DNA of 64,000 nucleotides. Origin: Triops longicaudatus. Taxonomy: Eukaryota; Arthropoda; Branchiopoda; Notostraca; Triopsidae. Shown here piece after piece: positions 1-12,581 of this stretch. The translations under genes were made by a program, and so were the position numbers. A model generated the notes under the pieces. That model did not search any database and was not told the DNA's origin. It saw only the letters and a list, made by a program, of their open reading frames with translations. Each line of letters starts with the position of its first letter. Within the stretch, counting starts at the first letter, position 1. Location: contig JAGQDJ010000032.1 of assembly GCA_022885665.1 (NCBI GenBank), forward strand, positions 1 through 64,000, in the 5' to 3' direction.

Positions 1-105
1 CCCCCCCCCGAAATTATTATTTTTTTTTTTTTTGTTCAAGTAAGCTCAGTGGCAGCATCAAGAAAAAAGTTGTCCCCCCGAAAAAATTCCTGGCTGCGCC
101 CCTGG
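1..105. mobile_element. Terminus of a DNA transposon or MITE, cut by the window edge
   Basis: The stretch ends near position 105 in a GC-rich terminus which, read on the minus strand, runs CCAGGGGCGCAGCCAGGAAT followed by a run of G. Ends of the form GGGGCG-AGCCAGGA are common on small non-autonomous DNA elements in arthropod genomes. A second C-rich block and T tracts lie inside it. The other end is outside the window, so superfamily and target duplication cannot be judged. Confidence 0.4.
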
Positions 106-771
106 AACTACCTACAATAATACTCCGATTTCTTAACGTTGCCAGAGGATATTTATTTTGCAGTAGCAATTGTGCTTGTGAAGATAGATGGGAGTTGCCT
201 TTTATGCTACTAAGCTGCGCTACAGGTATTGCTGCAGGTACAGTGTTTCGTTGTGAGAATGAGGATACGAAGTTGAGGGATTACCACTTCCACATATCAG
301 TCACCGGATTTTTTAACAGGACAACTTCGATAGAATGGTCAAGCTTTGTCACCAAATACGCTCACCAATAACATAGAAAGTATTTTCCTTTGTGCAGTAA
401 ACGCGTTTAAGAAATACGACACGCCTTACAAGAACTAGTGTACGTTACGTATCTGCCGCACTAGAAAAAGTTCACAGGCTTGACCAATAACGCAAATCTG
501 TATTGAAAGTAACTAATCAGTACACATTGCAAACAGTATGTGTAATACGCGATGTTCAAAATCGATATTTCCATGTCAACTTGTTCTATTGCTTACCGGT
601 TACACAGAAGCTATTTCTTCGGGTAAAAAAGTAACAAACTAAAAATTCTAACGATCCAGATACGCGCCAGTAGTTGAAGTACGCAATTGCTCCACTTCAG
701 CATTTCAACATTTCCACTTCAGCTTTAGCTTTCCAACATAAATTGAGAATTGTCACACATTGCTTTAGTGC
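106..771. other. Gene-free flank downstream of cathepsin B
   Basis: AT-rich sequence without a convincing exon on either strand. It contains the 3' UTR side of the minus-strand cathepsin B gene. Nothing else recognised. Confidence 0.4.
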
Positions 772-2413
772 TTACACCTTAGGCAAGCCAGCAACAATAG
801 AGCTCTCGATACCACAATGGTCTTTACCACGCAAGAGCTTGATGTATCCGTTGTTACCTAGTGTTTCAACACTTAATTAACACACAGCTACTTAAACATA
901 CGCAAGAACTCACCCCAGTCAGTGTTCCACGAGTTGGCGATCAACCAATAGGGGGTTCCGTCTTCAACACCCCAGCCAAGAATACGAATAGCGTGGCCAC
1001 CCAAAGCCTTTCCTTTCACATGCTGGTAAACACCTGCATACAAATGTAACGAAACACAAATTACAATGTACAAACAACAACGGGTGACAACACTCAATCA
1101 TGCTTCTCCAGAGCTGATTTAGGCTATAGCAACGAAATAACTGAAAAACTTACCAGATTTGTAAAGAAGGAAATCATCGTAAACCGTCAGAGCACCCTCA
1201 ACGGGTCCGTTGGTCATAATTTCTTTTTGAATGGCTTCGACATTTCCTTTAATGGAATACGAGCTTGCGCCTAACAAAGTAGGAATATAGAAAAACAACA
1301 ACAACGATGAACAAGATCGGCAATGCAGTAATAATGTAATGGCACGCAATTAAACTGTCAAAATAATACATAGTTTTTCAGTTTGTGTCTACTATTGACC
1401 GACATAATGCAAACATAAAGGACAAACTGAAATTTTAACCTTACCGTAATGCAAGTCCTTGTTGTATGGAACGTCATAACCGCTATCACACGTTTTCTTG
1501 CATTTGGGAGTTTTGCCACCCTCGGTGCAAGGTGGACGGTCGCCTTGAGTATGGTGTTCACACGCAGCGATTTCATAAGGTTGGCAACCCTGCTCAATAG
1601 TAAGGATACGGTTTTTAAGCTAAGATCTCCGAAATCTATTTGTTTACTTGGCTGGAGTTATAATTTCCTCCTGTCACCAGGCCTTTGTGAACCCAGTAAC
1701 TCCACGCGGCACCGGGAAATCCGCCGTTGCACCCAAAGCCACAAGAATAACAACAGGAAACGAGATTTTCGGCGGAAAGGTGAGCTTGGACTTGACCTTT
1801 AGAATGGATGCAGACCCTATCGGACATGGCTTCAACTGCGCCGAAAGCCTGAAAGGATTACGTTGAAAGAAACACAAAAATGCACACACTAATTCAACAA
1901 ATGACTACACCAACGAAAGTGAAGCTTATAACAATTCCATTGCTATTTAGTATACAATCCATGAAGAAAAAGCACACATAAAAAAAGTTTTTAAAAAAAC
2001 TTGATACACTAATGTATTATATAATATTTTACCCAGCACGATCCGCAAGATCCTTGATCGCGGATTTCTTGAATTGTAGGGCAATCGGGCCACTGGTCAC
2101 GAGCATCAAATTCGTCAGGGATAACTTCATTGTCCCCGGGTTGCTCTTGTTTTACGGGGGGCAAGAAAAGGTTGGCTTCAGGATGGACACCCATGAGTCC
2201 TTTAATGTATTGCCATGGAGTGTTTTTGTGGAAATTACGTCCGGCCTAAGGACAACACATTTTTAGATTGTCATTCAAAGATTAATACGAAAATACCTTC
2301 CATGTTGTATTCAAAGAGTTAATGTGTTCTATAAATTCATTGGACAAAGGATGGGGGTCTATCGAAGCGCCCAAGGCACATCCAATTAACGCACAAAGAA
2401 CAAAAAGCCTCAT
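772..2413 (-). CDS. Cathepsin B-like cysteine protease, 7 exons
   Basis: Lysosomal or secreted papain-family (C1A) endopeptidase and dipeptidyl carboxypeptidase. Exons on the minus strand: 2413-2297, 2245-2033, 1848-1648, 1589-1445, 1270-1154, 1033-914, 857-772. All phases join, giving 332 residues, the normal length for preprocathepsin B. Residues 1-16 are a signal peptide (MRLFVLCALIGCALGAS). The propeptide contains the cathepsin B-type NTTW motif. The mature enzyme starts near IPDEFDARDQWP. The catalytic Cys is in DQGSCGSCW, the His in LGGHAIRI and the Asn in NSWNTDWG, so it should be active. The occluding loop that defines cathepsin B is present as CEHHTQGDRPPC with its paired histidines. 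The CNGG motif is also intact. In crustaceans such enzymes serve gut digestion and yolk or lysosomal turnover; which applies here cannot be seen. Confidence 0.95.
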
Positions 2414-3298
2414 CCTGTAACATTTCCAAGAATATAGTTATTTACGTACCGGTTACACCAACAGACATTCAATTCATATTTTAACAAACATGATAGTTTA
2501 TATGTTAGCTTTGGTACAAAACAAGGACTTGCCTAGCTAACAATACTGAAATCTTCGCCTCAAAGACGCACTTACTTTCGAAACCTATCTAACACGCCAA
2601 ATGGTTTGTTTGACAACTGAGATAGCGACTGCGCCACAGGTTTCTGTGCTAAGGCGGAGTGAACCTGAAGTGACTCAGCAACAAGGTTTGGTTTGTAAAT
2701 GCGTTGGATTTTTGACGTTGCCGGTTTGCTCCACCAAGCACCGCCTCTGCGATTCAGAACATACAGGGAACATATAGGCTACCTATCGCTGAAGCGAAAA
2801 TTAAATTAACCACACAAATTTAAAGCTTCGCACTTACTTTTCGAGGATATACACAAGCAGAGACAACGAATTAATTATATAAAAAAGTTGCATTTTCCAG
2901 GTTACGTTGGGAGGAATGGAAAAGAGTTAAAATAGAAATTAAAATATGCACCCGGAAGACTTCGGGAGTCCAAACGAGTTACGTAGGAGTTTGTAAAAAC
3001 GAAAGCCGGAATTCGGCTACAAATGTTATGTAAAAGCAGATTTATTAATTGAATTCGTACAACTGTTCTCCTGACACACTCGTGTATTGTCATGAGATAT
3101 GCGGTAAACTCGGGAAACGGGGCTTCCTAATCAAATTTTCCTTCCGCAAAATAAAATTAGTGCGCAGTTCTTTCTTAAAGTGCAATTCGTTTCGCAAGAT
3201 AGGGCAGGAAGTTGTTTTCCGGAATTAACTGGTGGAAATTCCTAGAATGAGCAAAGCACTGCATCGTTCCTTATCTTTGCGGTTCGGTCATGCGAAGG
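2414..3298. other. Intergenic region between cathepsin B and the small secreted peptide
   Basis: Holds the promoter side of cathepsin B (transcribed leftward) and the upstream region of the 3.4-kb gene. No additional exon, tRNA or repeat recognised. Confidence 0.4.
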
Positions 3299-3305
3299 TA
3301 TAAAA
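3299..3305 (+). promoter_or_regulatory. TATA box of the small secreted peptide gene
   Basis: TATAAAA followed about 15-30 bp later by TCAG-type initiator sequence (GGTCAGATTC and TTAGTTGCAGTG) and then the ATG at 3388. This spacing is typical of arthropod TATA/initiator promoters. Confidence 0.65.
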
Positions 3306-3387
3306 CATTGTGCGAGTTGGTCAGATTCTTAGTTGCAGTGACACTCTAGAAAGTTTCTCAGTCGATAAAACGAATAATTGACGAAAA

Positions 3388-3663
3388 ATGAGATACCTTG
3401 TAACACTTCTAGTGTGTCTGTCGCTTACGATTGCGGCTGTCAAAGTTGCTACTGCTGCCCCACGTATTGCGCGGAGTACCACATGTATGAATACGTACTG
3501 CCCCCAGGGTCAGTTTTGCAAGATGATGAAAGTCGAGCGCGTAGGTCGCGATCCTCTTTGGTTCCCTTCTTGCAGACCTTATGGTAATTTTGCATCTAGA
3601 TTTTACAAACGTTTGCCGCTAGTATAATTTCCTTACGACTTTTTAGGGGAAATGTACGGTTAA
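3388..3663 (+). CDS. Small secreted cysteine-containing peptide, 2 exons
   Basis: Exons 3388-3583 and 3647-3663 join in phase to give 70 residues. Residues 1-24 form a clear signal peptide (MRYLVTLLVCLSLTIAAVKV, then ATAA), leaving a mature basic peptide of about 46 residues. It carries four cysteines in the order TTCMNTYCPQGQFC ... FPSCRPYG and ends GGEMYG. The CP.GQFC spacing recalls short disulfide-bonded secreted peptides of arthropods, but no named family can be assigned. The TATA box at 3299 and the short 63-bp intron support a real gene. The second exon codes only five residues, so an alternative 3' end is possible. Function unknown; antimicrobial, hormonal or protease-inhibitor roles would all be guesses. 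Confidence 0.7.
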
Positions 3664-4642
3664 CCAGCGCTCGCAAGTAACTGTGGCTACAAGAACACGT
3701 CATTTCCTCAAGCAAATTAATACGGATACTTCTACTTACAATTAACTGGACTGTTGAGTGGAGAAGAGGAGTATCAATTACTTAATCGACACCATGGTTA
3801 TAATCATTGTAACTATTGATATCCACTTGATTGCTTTAAATGTTCACGCTTCAGGAAAATAAAGCAAACTATACAGTTAACACAAAAATCCTGTGTAACA
3901 TCCAAGACTCCCTAAGAAAACAATAAAATAATATATTTAGGTACTCTCTTCATAAGAATGGCGTTAATTCACCATGTTAATTGTGCGTCCTTTACCGTTT
4001 TTATTTTTCCACTACGCGAATGACAGATTTACTGAATTACCAATTACAGAAATATAGTCACAGAGTTATCTGTTTTAAGAGCTAAAGAAAACCAATAGCG
4101 TTGCTGCGACCGAAAGCGACAAGGCACAATAAAATTCACTTTAACGAAGCTCTCGGAAACAAAGAAATTTTAATTATATCCGATGTTCGTTTTACCAGCC
4201 GCTTTTTCTGTACTGTACGTTTATATAGCCCGGGACTACGCAACCCGTCTACTCTAACCAACAATTTGTTAAAGAGTTCCCTATACAGAAATTCTAGAGT
4301 GGTTTCAAAGTGAATAACGATTCTTGTGCGGGAAACGGATTTGTAATGCCTGGCATGAACGTATGCATTTTGATGCTTTTTTTAAATATATCGTGCGACA
4401 GTACTGGAAGCTTTGGCCTGCTTCGTTATGAAAAAGAACAGATTAATCGCTGTGTGTTATTTGACAAAGCGATGCAACGATTGCGATGAATGCAGCGTAT
4501 CCAATTTTAAATTTTCTGGATTTCGACTACTCATGGTGTTTTATGCTTATAATGACTCGTATACAATATTTGATTTTTGTGTCGTTTAACAGTTGCTAAT
4601 ATCAATAAACTCACTTCGCTATTTTTGATAGTTGTGCACATA
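3664..4642. other. Intergenic, AT-rich, no gene seen
   Basis: AT-rich sequence with AATAAA-type signals near 3860 and 3922 that could serve the upstream gene. The 70-residue open frame at 4101-4313 has no protein-like features. Confidence 0.4.
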
Positions 4643-4802
4643 GGCGTCGGAAGTGGTGTGGCAGGTATGGCAAATGCCATACCAAAGAAAACTTTGGTAG
4701 GGCAAACATATGGTTTTGCCCTACCAAAAGTGTGTCAAAGCACCCGACTCTCCCCTTCACCTTTTGCCTTTGCCATACCAATCCTGAAGTGCTTCCGACG
4801 CC
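4643..4802. mobile_element. MITE with imperfect terminal inverted repeats and an internal hairpin
   Basis: The left end GGCGTCGGAAGTGG is matched in inverse by GCTTCCGACGCC at the right end, and the similarity continues inward (GGTATGGCAAATGCC versus the inverse of GCCTTTGCCATACC). The core has a further hairpin of TTTGGTAGGGCAAA and TTTGCCCTACCAAA. The whole 160-bp unit could fold on itself. No clear target duplication was seen. The open frame at 4577-5032 runs through this element and is not a gene. Confidence 0.6.
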
Positions 4803-5182
4803 GCTGGTTGCGCAGTTTCTTTACGCAGTCGAGAAGAGCTTTTGCTATCCGTCCCTTTCCTTCAACGCGAAGGAAGGCAAAGCAACCAAGTCGGATGTCA
4901 CCAACCGGCGACGGACTTCGATATTGCACTGGGACATATATGCTCTTCAACACATGTATTAATTATTTGAAGGCTGAGCTAAGCGTCGGGGAAGTCATTC
5001 TTTATTCGACACTCAAGCAATCTGTCGTATAACCAAAGCTTAAAGGATTTAAATTTTCTACAAATCCTGAGTAAGTTGAAACCGCCTTCAACCCGCACTG
5101 GCTGTTCATCCCGAACAGGGAAAATAGACCAAGATAACGGCTTCTCACAATAATATTTACTTCATGGGCGGGACAGCTTGGG
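4803..5182. other. Upstream region of MANEA
   Basis: No separate feature recognised; must contain the MANEA promoter and 5' UTR. Confidence 0.35.
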
Positions 5183-6882
5183 ATGTTCCCTAAGCGTTTT
5201 ATCTATTTATTTTGTAAAAGATGTTGCTTTACAGCCACACTTTTGCTTATAATATTCGTTTCGGCCCTAATTCTATACCAATACACTGCCTTAACTCATC
5301 TGCTGCCCCAATCGTCTAGTCGTGCTAACTCGAAGACAAATACTAACTTTACTGCCAAACAAGTTACCAGAGATTTGTATTTACCATTGCCTGATTCTGT
5401 GAAAGAATTTCCGAACAGACAAGTCCACGTCTTTTACTATCCTTGGTATGGCAGTCCCGAGTTTGACGGTACCTGGCTTCATTGGAACCACAGGTACTTG
5501 CCTAATTGGGACCGCAACGACAAGAAAAGCTACCCGACAGGCTCTCATGTACCACCTGAAGACATCGGAGCTAACTATTACCCTTCTTTGGGCTGCTACA
5601 GTTCTCAGGATCCGACTGTACTGGAAACGCATATGAAATGGCTGCGCGAGGCAGATATAGGTTCGTAAAACCATGAGCAAAGCACAATAGCGCTTAATGA
5701 AAGAAAATGAGAGAACTTAAAAACAATGTATACGGAAGCACTAATTTTCATGTTACATAGGTGTAGCTGTGGTATCGTGGTACCCACCTCATCTAGCTGA
5801 TCGCGAAGGGAAATCACTCGACCTTGTCCTACCAGCAATTCTCAATGCCGCCGAAAAATTTGGTATCAAAATAGCACTCCATATGGAACCTTACGAGAAC
5901 CGATCTCCTCAGACGCTAAGGAAAGATCTGGAGTACATCACTGCGACTTACAACTCACATCCCGCCTTTCACAAAATGTACCATCGGAACAAACTTTTAC
6001 CAGTTTATTACGTCTACGATTCTTACACAACTTCCGCGAATAGTTGGCGCGAATTACTAGTCTGGAACAAAACTGTGAGCGTGAGAGGAACTGCCTACGA
6101 TGGAGTATTTCTGGGATTGTTGGTTGAACTTCGTCACAGGTAAGCTCCCTAATTTTCATAGAAGTCTCATTCATGTCTAAGCCGTCTAAGGTAATGCTGT
6201 GCGTTATTGTCACTGATTCTTACGTCCACTACTATTAGTTGTTATGCTTCCAAAATAGTAGTCTGCTACCTTATTATAAACTTTACGTTGTGTTGTACGA
6301 GTAGAATTCTAGCTTAGGTGTCGATATGTGAAAGCCAAGACCTGCATAAAAAATACTTGCTGAGGCTTGAGCAACATTAGTTACATTTCGCGAATAGTGT
6401 GCTAAGTTAATTACAGTTTTGATAATTTTGTTAGGGATGACATAAAACACGGTGGCTTCGATGGTTTTTATACTTATTTCGCTGCCAATGACTTCACGTA
6501 CGGCAGTACGTGGAAAAACTGGAAGTCTTTGTCAAGTTTTGCTACCAAGAACCACCTGATGTTTGTGCCCTCCGTCGGCCCCGGTTATGTGGATACAGAC
6601 ATACGTCCGTGGAATGCAAAAACAACTCGCACTCGACGTAACGGCCAATACTATCGTACGTCGTGGTCAGCCGCTCTAGCAACTTTACCCAGGGTGATAA
6701 GTATAACGTCTTTCAATGAGTGGCATGAAGGTACACAAATTGAGCCTGCCATTCCTAAAAATGCTCTTAACCGGACGTACTTGAGCTACGCACCCAAGCA
6801 ACCTGAATTTTATCTGGAGCTTACGCGACAGTACGTTGAGGAATTTCGCCTTCAAAGTCAGAATTTAGCACGAAAGAACTAA
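5183..6882 (+). CDS. MANEA: Glycoprotein endo-alpha-1,2-mannosidase (GH99), 3 exons
   Basis: Golgi enzyme that removes glucosylated mannose from N-glycans, an alternative to glucosidase trimming. Exons 5183-5660, 5761-6139 and 6435-6882 join in phase. The N-terminus is a type II membrane anchor: a short basic tail (MFPKRFIYLFCKRC), then a hydrophobic helix at about residues 14-34 and a Ser/Asn-rich stem. The GH99 domain starts at VHVFYYPWYGSPEFDGTWLH and contains SWYPPH, HMEPYENRS and, near the end, SFNEWHEGTQIEPA. The paired glutamates of EWHE are the catalytic residues of GH99, so the enzyme looks intact. N-glycosylation sequons occur in the stem and near the C-terminus (NRTYLS). A poly(A) signal lies at 6946. 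It converges on exportin-4, whose stop codon is only about 110 bp away. Confidence 0.93.
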
Positions 6883-6945
6883 AGAAGTAACATTGCATAT
6901 AATACTTTTTATTGCAAACAAAATAACCATAAAACCAAAGTGTTA

Positions 6946-6951
6946 AATAAA
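6946..6951 (+). terminator. Poly(A) signal of MANEA
   Basis: AATAAA 64 bp after the MANEA stop. On the other strand TTTATT at 6908-6913 gives AATAAA for exportin-4, so the two 3' ends are predicted to overlap. Confidence 0.6.
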
Positions 6952-6993
6952 GATATATCCATTACTGGATAATTTTTTTCCGCTTTTCTGGTT

Positions 6994-9900
6994 TCACTTC
7001 ACCACAAGGACACTCCTAACTTCCATGATAAAGGCATCAAAATTATCACGGAATTTCATACGATTACTGCGATCAGCTGTCAAACCAACGTCTCGCGTAA
7101 GCGAGTTGAAAGCGAGTACTAACCGCTTGGCGCACTCGACATCTTCTTGGGAAGCCAATAAAGATTCTACTAGACTTTGGTACTCTTTCTGGTACGCGCA
7201 AACCAAAGCGTACAAGGCACCACTACTCGTATTCAGTACATCGGAATTAATCTGCTGCGATAAGATCATATCCAGCACCATCTGCAAGACACACACATCG
7301 AGTTCACATATCGTGATTTTTTTTTTTAACACAGGAGATAAGGGATTAGTTTACCTTTAGGAAGGGTTTCATGGCCTCGTGGATAGGCGATCCTTGCAAA
7401 CTGTTCTTCACCAGAGTACTCGCCAATACTTGTAAGAAATCAAAACTCAGCGTTGCGATGTCCGGTCCGAAGGAAGTTAAGCCCAGCTGGACGGAGCCGA
7501 ACAAGTCGCCGAGCATTTTTGGTGGCAGAGAAATAATCTGTAAGATAATGGAGCAGAACTTTAATAACTATGGAGTTATAATACTAATATCAATATGAAT
7601 AAACTATGCATTCCGATGCATTCCATCGTCCAGTTTTCTTAGTTTTCGAGGGGGTCTCATACAATAACTTTAAAATACGGGAAGCTAAAAGTTCACTTAA
7701 TTTTCTAAATATTAGTTGGAAAATGGGTGTCCAGAAGCAACACTGATTTACGTTAGTTATTGCTAGATCTAATTCACCTTTCTTGTGACAACGCACTCCA
7801 GACTACCAACTGTTAACAACAGTGGCTACAGGTTTACAAAACATGTTTACCTTTTCGGGACAGATTTCGCAAGCAAAGGTGATTAGTTTGAAGTAATGAT
7901 TGCAAAGCTGCGGGAATCGTAGCAATTCTGCGTTCATCAGTGGCAAAATGAGATTCAAGCCATGTAAACAGACTTCAGCAGCTGAAACTGGATTGTTACT
8001 TGCTGGCATGCTTTCTGCAAAAAAATCAAGGAATGGAATTAACGAAACGTCCCTCGTCGCTAATGTGAAATGTTCGAAGCCTAATTTTACCGACTGGACT
8101 GAGATCAATTATATCTTTTGAAAGCAGATTCATCAGTAATTCCATAAGTAGAATCAAATCTTTGAAGGCTTCTTCTTCTGCCGTAACCTCAGGCGTGATT
8201 CTTCCCGCTGCATGTTGGGCGTAAGTGCGGACAGCTTGCAAGGAAAAGTCGTACACGCACTGACTGTCCGACTAAACCAAAACAAATTATTAGTAAAACA
8301 AATAAGCACCTAAGTATACTATATGCTTTTTCTTAGCAAAAGATTAGGGAAAAATATGTAAAGGAAGAAAATCTGTGCTAACCTGTGGCAAGAAGATAAG
8401 CATTTGACGAGCCAAAATCGTGAAGAATTCGAGCACGAGTTCGATAACCACAGGATAGTTGTAGCAGACATCCAAAATACGTATGATGTCAGGGAAGAGC
8501 ATCTTAATCTGAGGAAACAGAACACCAACTGTCGCTAACTGAGAACCTCGCACAATTCCTGCAAATCATGAATATCAAAAAGCCGCTCTTTCTATTACTC
8601 ACACGTACCAATGAGAGCTTCTAATGACTGTGTTATGTAAGCTCGTGTATCTTCTTGATGCGCGGTTCGGAGGAAAGTGTCCGACCGAACAATACCCACT
8701 AGCCTTTCCTGGATGGGGTGTAATACCTAATAAATTTTTTTCTCAAAAGCAGTTTCGCAATTTTTACACAAAACAAACCTGATTCCAGAAATAACTTGGA
8801 TCTCCAACTAATTTCGCGTGCTGGGTGTCTAAAGCGCCCGCTCCGGCGACAGTTAACGCTTGGAAAAACTTCTGTCTAGCTGCACCGGATAGTTGAGTTA
8901 ATTCGTTGCTGGATTGGAGCCTTACCAGCGACCAGAACGCTCCACTACCGACCACCGTGGCTTGCCTGCAACCAAGTACAAGGCCTTTATTTTCATATAA
9001 ATGATACAGTCAACTTACTTTTCACGAGTGTCGAGCAGTGTCATAAAGAGATTTAGGGTTTCCATGACTAATGTTTGTTCCGCGTTCTGGGTTCTAAGGT
9101 TCGACTCAATTTTGTTTAGCAAAAACCCTATTAGCCAACCTGCTCCTTCAGAATCACGTCCAAATGCAGCGCATATAGAAGGACTGATCTAAAATGCGAA
9201 AAAAAGAAAACAAATAAAAATGTTTAAAAATATAATGCAGAAAAAAGCAACAACAATGAAGACATTTCGAAAAATGTTAACTATGATGTACCTCGCTGTA
9301 ATTGCTCTCATTAGGCATTAAGTACGTAGCTGCAAAACGATGCAAACACCAAACCAAACTAGTGCCCAGTTCAGGGCTTAGCATTAACCCCATTCCCGCG
9401 TCTGCAGCGTGCCGTTCAACTTCACATAACCGTAATATGGCTGCTACCAACCTAATCAAACTACATTTTAACTTCAGGTTTCCTGACCACGTTTTACACT
9501 CTGAAAACACTATAAGCTATTATAAACGATGTGCATCACATGCGTTAGGAAGGACAAGTAATAGAAAATATGGGCTTTTGCTAATCTTAAACAAGCTTAA
9601 ACAAAGAAACTTACCGAAGCAAGTCACAAACAACTCCTTCACAATTCTCAGAGGGAGGGTTACCGGGCGAAGCTAGTAACTGCAAGCTCAAATCCAAGCG
9701 GACGGTTGCGGACTGGTGTAAACTATGTTTAAGTAATTCCTGGGGAATCAGAGCCGTTTCACCATCACTGTCCAATGCCAGAACATTTCCTAAATGAAGT
9801 ATTTAGTTACTTCGAGTGGATAAAGCTATAATTTGTGCAAAAACAAACCCGCAATCAATAGCAGCCAATGCAGGTCTTCAAACAAAACACTGAGATGATG

Positions 9901-12581
9901 ATGGTCAGCTATGCTCAATGACTGACTGTGGATCTTCTGTAATTGAGCGCTAAACTGAGATGTTCTGGACTCGAGGAGCTTTGCTAGCATAGGTAAACTG
10001 TGTTGTGGTATCTAGAATACGGAGAAAGAAATGGTAAAGAAAAACAAGGACAAGTAATTTTCATGGAAACTTACGAAACGTCCAAATGAGCCGACTGTGC
10101 TCAGCTGGTCTTTAAAGCGCGTTCTATCATCTTCCTCCGTTTCTTCAATTTCCACTTCGCTATCGTCTTCTCCTGTCTGTTAAATAAATAAAAAACAAAC
10201 AATAAAAATATGAAAAATTCAATAAAATAACAAAATAAATATAAATAATTTAATAGAAAACAGCCGGACAATAGGATGATCCAAATTGTAGTTTCATAAA
10301 TAAAAAAATGCAAAGAAGCATAAACATATCTGTGAAAGGTAAAATAAAATACAATAAAAACAACGACAACAGTAATGCTTTGTTAATGAAGCTTTTAGAT
10401 TCTTACTTCACGACCCCGTATTCCTTCAGGCGGACTTAATTTACAACGGAGGTACGTATCAAACACTTGTATCCGCGATTCCTGAGGAACAATATTTGGC
10501 TCGGGAGCGAGGCAATCCCAGGCTACAAGGAAATTATCGAATGCCTCCATAAACATTTGGTCGTCATCACCCATCTAAAGAAGGAGTATATTTAAATGTC
10601 TCAGCTTGGCCAATGACAGGTATAATTTAATAACTCGACGGGCGTACCGCGTCTTGGCGCATGGCTTGTTGAGCGGTCCAGCATGTCAACCGCGTGAAAT
10701 GGGCGACAAAATGCTGCAATGTGTCGGCTGGCAAAAGTGCCAGAATATCAGCTGGGAAGAAAAGTACCAGCTTTCTGAATAAGGAAGACACACCCAACGC
10801 TTCTTGTTCACTAAGTTGCGTGCTGTTGGACCGTACAGAAAAGATTAATATTGAAAATTACTTTTGTGTAGTTTATCTAATTTTAATCTGTTTTTCTGTT
10901 TACCTGTTGAGGAAATCAAGAAGATGAATAATGTAATTGCTGACGTAAGAAAAACGTGTTTCACGGTTTTGCACCACAGTTCCGTTCAAGGAAGCAAGCT
11001 GGATGAGGCAGTTTAAGTTGTGGTGACATAAATCGGGCAAATGACGAACTTTCAAATGCATCTGTTGAAACACATTTAATGAGTCGTTCACCACTATAAA
11101 GTCAATACCAAAATCTGGGATATTAACTTACTCTGAAGAACAGTTGCACTACGGCGGGATTAAGCAACGTTTCACGCCATTGAGGCCCTGGTCGTAAAGA
11201 AGGGTTTTGGTCTGATTCAAAAACGCCTATTAACCGTTTCGGCAGTGTATATAACAGTTAAGGTGAAACTCTTTTCATCGGGCAGTAACACACAAATTTG
11301 TAAAATTGATCAGGCGTTAAATTGTTTACTACTATGTCCTCAGAAATGCACATGTTGTTAAAGTACAAGTGCATAAGATGATAACGCTAAATAGACCGTC
11401 TGTGAAAGAATAAATTGGAAGAAGTAGACGAGAATAGATAATTTCTATCAAGACAATTTAAATAGAGCCCAAAGGTATGATGACAGGAGAATATCGTATG
11501 CATTTAGTGTAAAAGGATATAATTTGTAAGTGGTGCAAAGCTCCAGCTCAGGACGGTTTCTGCTATGGCTAACAATCGGCTCAAGATGAGGCATGATTCC
11601 CGAGAAAGAGGAGCTTGCAAATGGTTAAGCAAACTGCCTAGAGCTTCTAAAACAAACTCGAAAATTCTACGCAGGTCTGTCATCTGAAAAATAAATCATC
11701 CATTTTATAATAAATAATACTGAAAAAAATTAAGTTCTTAAACAGTTCTAGCAGTGATCGATGTTTGAAACTAGAATACTAAGTACTCACTTCAAATTGC
11801 TTCTTGGCTTTGTAATGTACTTCCCACCTAAGACCAATATCGGAAGATTTCACAGTAGTGGCGTATTCTTGCATTATGGCAGCTATAACACTGCAGCCCA
11901 CCATTTGCTGACATTGTTAAAAACTGTCTTATTAACCTCTCTTGCTAAAATGACATACAAGATTCGTTCTTACATAGCTACTGTCGCCGCCCATAACAAG
12001 TTGTTGCACTTCTGTTAAAATGTGACCCCGGTCAAGACCCAAATCTTCCACACTGCCACGTTTAACCATAATGGCAACTACCTGTAACCAAACTTCGGCA
12101 TAAAACTCTATTTTTTTTATTTAAAGTACAGAGAAACCTGAAGAATTCGTTCCCTAACGAATGCTGAAAGTTGAGGACGATCCACTACATACTGCAGTAA
12201 ATAAGTTCGTAGATTTTGCCTAGTTTCACCAGACAAGGTTTTCCATTCCCGAATCAAAGCATCTTTTAACAAAGTGGCGGATTCGAATAAAACCAAATCA
12301 ACGCGAGAATTATCTATAAAAAAAATCATACAATATTTACATTCCCGTAGGTCTGGCGACACTTTTTCAATTCAATTCACCGAAAATATGACGACAAGCA
12401 TTGAACGGTGATTTCATTTTACGGAAATCCATAAAAGCCTGTTCAGCGGCTTGTCTTTGGGTATGTGTAACATTTTGGGGTGCAGCCTAATAAAGAATGT
12501 TACAATTAAATTAGGGACGTGAATATGAATTACTAGTAAGATTCTAGCAGCAGCTTCCAATTCTAGAATTCCTTGGTCCAT
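6994..12581 (-). CDS. XPO4: Exportin-4 (importin-beta family nuclear transport receptor)
   Basis: RanGTP-dependent exporter; in animals XPO4 exports eIF5A and SMAD3 and imports some SOX factors. The gene is split into many short exons. Exon 1 is 12581-12534 (MDQGILELEAAARILL), exon 2 12486-12381, exon 3 12313-12138, exon 4 from 12081. The N-terminal part QRQAAEQAFMDFRKMKSPF, FESATLLKDALIREW and VVAIMVKRGS matches the exportin-4 pattern better than exportin-7. Later exons give the helical repeats, and the C-terminus DRSNRMKFRDNF...VLVVK matches the conserved exportin-4 tail. The whole protein should be around 1100 residues. No frame break was noticed, though not every internal border was resolved. 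The start is shared with a 478-bp divergent spacer to SOD1. Confidence 0.88.

Noticed and set aside
4577..5032. 151-residue open reading frame on the plus strand
   Set aside because: It runs across the hairpin MITE at 4643-4802 and has no domain-like sequence; opposite-strand frames are equally open.
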